Source: Planctellipticum variicoloris (GTDB lineage Bacteria; Planctomycetota; Planctomycetia; Planctomycetales; Planctomycetaceae). Taken from it: 64,000 nucleotides of DNA. Location: contig NZ_CP130886.1 in NCBI RefSeq assembly GCF_030622045.1, forward strand, positions 1,687,557-1,751,556, written 5' to 3'. Position 1 is the stretch's first letter, and the number at the start of each line of letters is the position of its first letter. The notes under the pieces were generated by a model. It was given only the letters and a program-made list of their open reading frames with translations, was not told where the DNA came from and made no database searches. Shown in pieces: positions 59,035 through 64,000 of the stretch. A program made the translations under genes and the position numbers.

Positions 59035-59943
59035 ATGTCTGCCGTCGCTCGCTGCCTGATCGCCCTGCTTCTGCTGACCGTCCCCTGCCTGGCCGCTGAC
59101 GAGTCCGTCGACGATGGCAAGCTGCGGATCATCATCTTCGGTGCGCACCCCGACGACGCCGAATTCAAAGCGGGAGGTTCAGCGATCCTCTGGGCGCAGG
59201 CCGGGCATCATGTGAAGCTGGTGTCGGTCACGAACGGCGACATCGGCCACTGGCAGATGGCCGGCGGCCCCCTTGCACAGCGCCGCAGGGCGGAAGTGGA
59301 AGCGGCCGACAAACTCCTCGGCGCCGAGTCCGAGGTCCTCGATATCCACGACGGCGAACTGGAACCCAACCTCGAAAACCGCCGGAAGATCACCCGCGTC
59401 ATCCGCAACTGGCGGGCCGACATCGTCATCGCCCACCGTCCCTGGGACTACCACCCCGACCACCGTTACGTCGGCGTGCTGGTTCAGGACGCCGCCTTCA
59501 TGGTGACCGTCCCCTTCATCTGCCCGGACACCCCCGTGCTGAAGAAGAACCCGGTTTTTCTTTACTCCAGCGACGGCTTCAAGAAGCCCTATCCCTTCAA
59601 GGCGGACATCGCCGTGTCGCTCGATTCGGTCTTCGACAAGAAGCTCGAAGCCGTTCACGAGCTCGAATCGCAGGTCTACGAAGGGGGCGCCAGCGGCAGC
59701 GAAGAGTACGTTGCCAAGGTTCCCCCGGCCGCCGACCCCGTCGCCCGCAAGGCCTGGCTTCGCCAGCGCTGGGAAGGCCGCCAGGGAGGCGAAGCCAACC
59801 GGTTCCGCGACACGCTCATCAAGTGGTACGGCGACGAGCAGGGCAAGGCCGTCAAGTACGCCGAAGCCTTTGAGATCTGCGAATACGGCCGCCAGCCCAA
59901 CGACGCCGAAATCCGCCAGCTCTTTCCGTTCCTGGGGCGTTGA
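59035..59943 (+). CDS. Secreted PIG-L (LmbE-like) deacetylase
   Basis: The product is 302 residues. A signal peptide ends near VPCLAAD (about residue 21). The zinc motif AHPDD is at residues 37-41, and WDYHPDHRYVG carries the further histidine ligands. VTNGDIGHWQM and QRRRAEVEAADKLLGAE are family-typical. Relatives deacetylate N-acetylglucosamine-linked substrates; here the substrate is probably an extracytoplasmic glycan (inference). The gene start lies just past a repeat cluster, with no strong Shine-Dalgarno site. Confidence 0.9.
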   Translation: MSAVARCLIALLLLTVPCLAADESVDDGKLRIIIFGAHPDDAEFKAGGSAILWAQAGHHVKLVSVTNGDIGHWQMAGGPLAQRRRAEVEAADKLLGAESEVLDIHDGELEPNLENRRKITRVIRNWRADIVIAHRPWDYHPDHRYVGVLVQDAAFMVTVPFICPDTPVLKKNPVFLYSSDGFKKPYPFKADIAVSLDSVFDKKLEAVHELESQVYEGGASGSEEYVAKVPPAADPVARKAWLRQRWEGRQGGEANRFRDTLIKWYGDEQGKAVKYAEAFEICEYGRQPNDAEIRQLFPFLGR

Positions 59944-60112
59944 GGGTTGAGCGTCGAGCGTTGAAGCAACTCGTTCCCAGGCTCCGCCTGGGAACGCAAT
60001 CTTCCGACGCTCGGCGTCGTCTTCGTAGTGCTGTGGGACATGCGGTCCCGGCAATGATCCTCGCGCCACATGGGCACGCAACTCGGCACGCAGTAGAGTG
60101 CCCGACAAGACC
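59944..60112. repeat. Third GTTCCCAGGC palindrome region
   Basis: A perfect 10-bp stem (59973-59982 / 59986-59995) is followed by GACGCTCGGCGTCGTCTTC, which parallels GACGCTCTGCGTCCTCTTC after the copy at 58728. It sits between the convergent PIG-L and sulfatase genes. Confidence 0.65.
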
Positions 60113-61639
60113 TCAGCGCGCCTGCGACCGAATCCCCTCCAGCCGCCGCCCCATCTCTGCCACGCGTTCCGGATGTTGAGCAGCGACGTTGGTCGTCTCG
60201 CCCGGATCGCTCGCCAGATCGTAAAGCTGCGGCTCCGGAGCATTCCCAAGCTCGGTGTTCGTGTTGGCGCTCACGCGCGCCCCTTTGCCCGCCGGAATGA
60301 ACTTCCACGTTCCGACTCGCAACGACAGCGAACCAGCATGCTCGACCAGATGGTCGCGTCCCGCCGGTAATTCTCCCAGCAGCGCCGGCAGCACGTTCAC
60401 GCTGTCCGGCCCGGTTTCCACGTTCCAGCTCTGCCCCGTCAGCGCCGCCAGCGACGCCGGAAAATCGACCTGGCAGACGAGGGCCTCTGAAACCCCCGGC
60501 TGGACCTTACCCGGCCAGCGGACCAGCAGCGGCACCCGCGTCCCCCCTTCGAATGCGCTGTACTTCCCACCCCGCCACGGACCGGCCGGCCTGTGATCGG
60601 CCAGCTTCTGTACGGCGTCGTCCTTGTACCCGTCATCCACCACCGGTCCGTTGTCGCTGCTGAAGATCACCAGCGTGTTCTCGGCGAGTTTCAGCCGGTC
60701 GAGAGCCGCCAGAATCTCCCCCACGCACCAGTCCGCCTGCACGATGCAGTCGCCGCGCGGCCCCATGTCGGTCTTTCCGACGAACCGCGGATGCGGCACG
60801 CGGGGCACATGAATGTCGTGCAGCGAGAAGAACAGAAAGAACGGTTGATCCCGCTGCTGCTCGACGAATTCCACGGCTTTCGCAGTGATCGTGTCCGCCA
60901 TGTCCTCATCGACCCAGCGGGCTGCCTTGCCGCCGGTCATGTAACCGATCCGGCTGATGCCGTTGACAATGGTCATGTCGTGGCCGTGACTCGGATGAAC
61001 CTTGAGCAGCTCAGGATGAGCCTTGCCGGTCGGTTCACTACCGAGGGGCTTGCCAAACGCCACCTGAATCGGATCGGCCGGATCGAGTCCGACAACCCGC
61101 CGCTGTTCCACATAGACGCACGGCACCCGGTCGCCGGTGGCGGGAATCAGGAAGCACCTGTCGAACCCGATCTCCAGCGGCCCCGGCTGGATGTCTCCGT
61201 TCCAGTCGAGGTTTCTCGTTCCCAGTCCCAGGTGCCACTTGCCGACGACCCCCGTCCGATAGCCGGCCTGCTGCAGGATCGAAGGGAGCGTCGGCCGCCC
61301 CGGCTCAATGATCAGCCGGGCGTCGCCGGGAAGAACTCCAGTCCCCTTCTTCCGCCAGGCGTACTCGCCGGTGAGCATCGCATAGCGGGACGGCGTGCAC
61401 GTCGCCGACGGAGAATGCCCGTCGGTGAAGCGGAGCCCCTCGCGCGCAATCCGGTCGATGTGTGGCGTCTTGACCCGTGTCGCCCCCTGGCAGCCGATAT
61501 CGCCGTATCCGAGATCATCGGCATAGATCAGCACGATATTGGGGCGCGACGCCCGCCCGGCGGCAGAGGCCGGCAACACCAGTCCGGCAGTCACCACGAC
61601 CGCAACTCCACACAGCCTCAGCCAGCGGCAAACAGACAT
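60113..61639 (-). CDS. Secreted sulfatase (Cys-type, formylglycine-modified)
   Basis: The product is 508 residues. A signal peptide ends near ASAAG. The sulfatase fold has PNIVLIYADDLGYGDIGCQG with metal-binding D41/D42, and the active-site motif SATCTPSR with C81, the residue converted to formylglycine. GVVGKWHLG, FLFFSLHDIHVPR and FSSDNGPVVDDG are also diagnostic, and GTRVPLLVRWPGK is present. It removes sulfate from an unknown ester, probably a polysaccharide; planctomycetes carry many such enzymes. The ATG at 61639 gives the signal peptide. Confidence 0.95.
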   Translation of the reverse strand: MSVCRWLRLCGVAVVVTAGLVLPASAAGRASRPNIVLIYADDLGYGDIGCQGATRVKTPHIDRIAREGLRFTDGHSPSATCTPSRYAMLTGEYAWRKKGTGVLPGDARLIIEPGRPTLPSILQQAGYRTGVVGKWHLGLGTRNLDWNGDIQPGPLEIGFDRCFLIPATGDRVPCVYVEQRRVVGLDPADPIQVAFGKPLGSEPTGKAHPELLKVHPSHGHDMTIVNGISRIGYMTGGKAARWVDEDMADTITAKAVEFVEQQRDQPFFLFFSLHDIHVPRVPHPRFVGKTDMGPRGDCIVQADWCVGEILAALDRLKLAENTLVIFSSDNGPVVDDGYKDDAVQKLADHRPAGPWRGGKYSAFEGGTRVPLLVRWPGKVQPGVSEALVCQVDFPASLAALTGQSWNVETGPDSVNVLPALLGELPAGRDHLVEHAGSLSLRVGTWKFIPAGKGARVSANTNTELGNAPEPQLYDLASDPGETTNVAAQHPERVAEMGRRLEGIRSQAR

Positions 61640-61780
61640 GGACTCGATCTCCCGGCAACGTCGCAGATTTCAGCAGCGGTACATTTGGAGTCGCAACCGA
61701 TTGTTCAACCAGACAACGTCAGCGTCAAACGTAAAGCATCAATTGCGTCAGGACAGAACATGCCTGGGTGATCACTTCCC

Positions 61781-61825
61781 CTTTCGACATTCCGCCTTCG
61801 ACATTCGACATTCCTGGATTGCGTC
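61781..61825 (+). repeat. TTCGACATTC repeat, copy 2
   Basis: CTTTCGACATTCCGCCTTCG, then ACATTCGACATTCCTGG and TTGCGTC; same order as 54676-54721. It lies in the divergent gap between the sulfatase and the cytochrome gene. Confidence 0.7.
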
Positions 61826-61932
61826 ATTACTGAGAGATCTTCTCCACCCGTCGGCACATTGGAGATCATCCGCGCCGCGCGGTACAGTCCCATCGACGAC
61901 GACACATGCGAACGAAGTCGGAAAGGTGAACG

Positions 61933-64000
61933 ATGCCGCGCTGCTGGTGGGTCCTGGCGAGCCTGACGTGCGTATTCCTGTTACCGGCAGTCTCTATCCA
62001 GGCGCAAGACGACGATGACGACGACTCCCGACCAGGGCTGATCGCCGAGCTTTCCGTCGGTTCGAAACAGATCCGACGGATCGATCCGGACCTCGCGTTC
62101 GCGTGGGGAGCGGACTCGCCAGATGCAAGACTGCCCGCCGGGCCGTTCCGTGCGAATTGGGCCGGTCAGATTCTGGTTCGCAGCGAAGGCGAACTGCAGT
62201 TCCATGCCTGGCTGCAAGGGAAACTGACCCTCCGCGTCCGGGACGAAGTGGTCCTGCAGGCGGAATCCGCAACACCGCAATGGGTCTCCGGACCGAAGCT
62301 GCCGTTTCGCTTTGGCGAATGGCCCGTCGTCGTGGATTACGAACGGACCGGCGGGCAGGGGACGCTCCAGGTCGCCTGGTCCTCGAACGACTTTCCCCTC
62401 GAACCCCTGCCGGCGCATGCCCTCTACCACACCGCTCCCGACGCCGTCCAGAAGGCCGTCGCGCGCGGGCGGGACCAATTTGAAGGCTTCCGCTGCCAGG
62501 CCTGTCATGACGGCGGCGCTGATGTTCCGGTCTTGTCCGCACCGAAGCTCGACGCACTCCAGGCCGGGACGAATCCCGCCTGGCTGGTCAAGCACCTGAC
62601 ACGGAAGGAAATGCCGGGGCAGGGGAGCCGGATGCCGGCCTTCGGTCTGTCCGAAGCGGAAGCTCAGGACATACTGGCAGCCCTCGCCGCCCAAAGCCGG
62701 AATGTGGAACTGGCGAAGGCCAGCGAGAAGAAAGCTGATGACAAACAGCGTGCTGCCGGGAAGGCGCTGATCCTCTCCACGGGCTGCCTGGCCTGTCACA
62801 CGTGGAACAAAGTTGGGCAGGACTCCCCGTGGGGCGGCCCGGCCCTCGACGAGATCGCTCACCGCCGCACGCGGGCCTGGCTCCTGACCTGGCTGCAGGA
62901 TCCCGCCAAGTTAAATGCGACCCATCGCATGCCGGTCTTCACTCTGAGCGACGCCGAGCGGCAGCAGATCGCCGCCGCGCTGATCCCGGAACCGCAGAAA
63001 ACTTCTGCATGGAAGGACATCGTCCCCGACGGAAAAGACGCTGTCCAGCGCGGACGTGAGTTGCTGGCGTCGCGACGCTGCGCTGGCTGCCATCAAATTG
63101 AAAACGTCACTGCGACAGCGGCCCCGAGCCTGCGTCGACAGGACGTGAACTGGGACTCTGCGTGCACTTCCGCGAATTCTGCCAAGCCCGGCCAACCGAA
63201 GTTCGCCGGCGTCGATCAAGCGGCCGTCCGGGCCTATGTCGCCTCATGGACGATGGAATCGCCGCAACCGGGGCCGTTTCTCCGGGGCGAACGCCTGCTG
63301 ACGAGCAAGGGCTGCCTCCTCTGCCACGACCGTAACGGCCAGAAGGGACTCTCGGCGATCGCCGCCGACATCGCTCGGACCGATGAGTCACTCGACGGCC
63401 ACGCCCAGTTGCTCGTGCCGCCGTCGCTGACCGCCCTGGGCGATCGCATGCAAGACGCCGCGCTGATTCTCAGCGTCAAAGGCGAGCAGAAACGGCGGAT
63501 GGACTGGCTCAAGGTGCGCATGCCGAAGTTTCAGCACTCCGCCGCTGACCTCGCCGCCCTGTCGACCTATCTGATCGGCCACGACCGCATTCCCACCCCC
63601 ACGCCAGCCAGTCCGAAGTATCCCGTTGCGGAGACCGGAAAGCGCAACGCCGAACAACTGCTCGCCGGCCGCGAGCTGCTGGGCGGCAAGGGCTTCAGTT
63701 GCATCGCCTGCCATCGGCTCAAAGACTACGAGCCCAAAAACGTCGCCCGCGGAACGCGCGGCTCCAACCTCTTCGAAATCGTCCAGCGGATGCGACCGGA
63801 GTTCTTCTTCCGCTGGACGCGTTCGCCGTTGCGGGTGACCCCCGGCGTCGAGATGCCCTCCTATCAACGTCCCCACGCCACGCTGCTGGCGGGAGACATC
63901 GAAGCCCAGCTCGCCGCGATCTGGGAGGCCTGCAACGATCCCGGCCTGTCGATTCCCAGCAATCCCGCCGTGCTGGAACAGTTCTGGACCGTCGCGAAGG
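61933..64000 (+). CDS. Multiheme c-type cytochrome with PA14-like N-terminus (3' truncated)
   Basis: The frame is open from the ATG at 61933 (GGTGAACG just upstream) to the window edge, 689 codons. A signal peptide ends near SIQAQ. Residues about 30-150 resemble a PA14 domain (FRANWAGQILVRSEGELQFH, then LQVAWSS). Five CxxCH motifs follow: CQACH, CLACH, CAGCH, CLLCH and CIACH, at about 530-630-bp to 200-bp spacing. EMPGQGSRMPAFGLSEAE, TRAWLLTWLQDPAKLN and PGVEMPSYQRPH supply likely distal methionines. It is probably periplasmic and moves electrons for an oxidation of an extracellular substrate (inference); the C-terminus is outside the window. Confidence 0.88.
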   Translation, partial: MPRCWWVLASLTCVFLLPAVSIQAQDDDDDDSRPGLIAELSVGSKQIRRIDPDLAFAWGADSPDARLPAGPFRANWAGQILVRSEGELQFHAWLQGKLTLRVRDEVVLQAESATPQWVSGPKLPFRFGEWPVVVDYERTGGQGTLQVAWSSNDFPLEPLPAHALYHTAPDAVQKAVARGRDQFEGFRCQACHDGGADVPVLSAPKLDALQAGTNPAWLVKHLTRKEMPGQGSRMPAFGLSEAEAQDILAALAAQSRNVELAKASEKKADDKQRAAGKALILSTGCLACHTWNKVGQDSPWGGPALDEIAHRRTRAWLLTWLQDPAKLNATHRMPVFTLSDAERQQIAAALIPEPQKTSAWKDIVPDGKDAVQRGRELLASRRCAGCHQIENVTATAAPSLRRQDVNWDSACTSANSAKPGQPKFAGVDQAAVRAYVASWTMESPQPGPFLRGERLLTSKGCLLCHDRNGQKGLSAIAADIARTDESLDGHAQLLVPPSLTALGDRMQDAALILSVKGEQKRRMDWLKVRMPKFQHSAADLAALSTYLIGHDRIPTPTPASPKYPVAETGKRNAEQLLAGRELLGGKGFSCIACHRLKDYEPKNVARGTRGSNLFEIVQRMRPEFFFRWTRSPLRVTPGVEMPSYQRPHATLLAGDIEAQLAAIWEACNDPGLSIPSNPAVLEQFWTVAK

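Overview
The window is GC-rich bacterial DNA whose gene content points to a planctomycete, probably order Planctomycetales. This is inferred from families that cluster in that phylum: a DUF1549/DUF1553 cytochrome-like protein beside a DUF1501 partner, a DUF1559 prepilin-like protein, a stand-alone planctomycete-type cytochrome c module, a secreted Cys-type sulfatase, a secreted PIG-L deacetylase, PQQ-repeat lipoproteins, and archaeal-type formyltransferase Ftr. No rRNA, tRNA, CRISPR array or intact mobile element was recognised.

Layout. 1-5 kb: the end of a PIN/TRAM protein, then sucA and sucB (2-oxoglutarate dehydrogenase E1 and E2, no E3 nearby), closed by a terminator. 5-10 kb: a RimI-like acetyltransferase, a translationally coupled FAH-family/zinc dehydrogenase pair, a YugP-like zinc protease, a TPR protein and a small cytochrome c. 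10-18 kb: rseP and dxr overlapping, small regulatory-looking proteins, 5-formyl-THF cyclo-ligase next to ftr, and a peptidase S51 homologue. 18-30 kb: a Cys-rich secreted protein, two GNAT enzymes, a coiled-coil membrane protein, then a minus-strand run of HDOD protein, membrane protein, small one-pass protein, secretin-like protein and RND permease. 30-40 kb: PQQ lipoprotein, M20 deacylase, esterase, a 1340-residue inverse-autotransporter-like protein whose passenger is predicted to be a beta-helix, a VOC protein and PPK2. 40-54 kb: an ISL3-type transposase remnant, a secreted hydrolase, csrA, a 2-hydroxyacid dehydrogenase, a MacB-like ABC transporter with a His-rich loop, pcm, a MATE transporter, hemL, an EEP-family protein and a DUF1559 protein. 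54-64 kb: the DUF1549/DUF1553 and DUF1501 divergent pair, PIG-L deacetylase, sulfatase, and a PA14-like five-heme-motif cytochrome that runs off the end.

Most genes are single housekeeping or secreted functions. Convincing co-expression units are sucA-sucB, FAH-dehydrogenase (ATGA overlap), dxr-rseP (short overlap), the small membrane protein-secretin pair (2-nt gap) and the ABC ATPase-permease pair (2-nt gap). Gene ends and divergent gaps between 8 kb and 62 kb carry several distinct families of short dispersed, often palindromic repeats; some families occur twice or more within this window. The clearest unusual items are the inverse autotransporter with a predicted beta-helix passenger, the repeat families, the His-rich ABC permease and the secretin carrying a CPICGG motif next to an adaptor-less RND pump.
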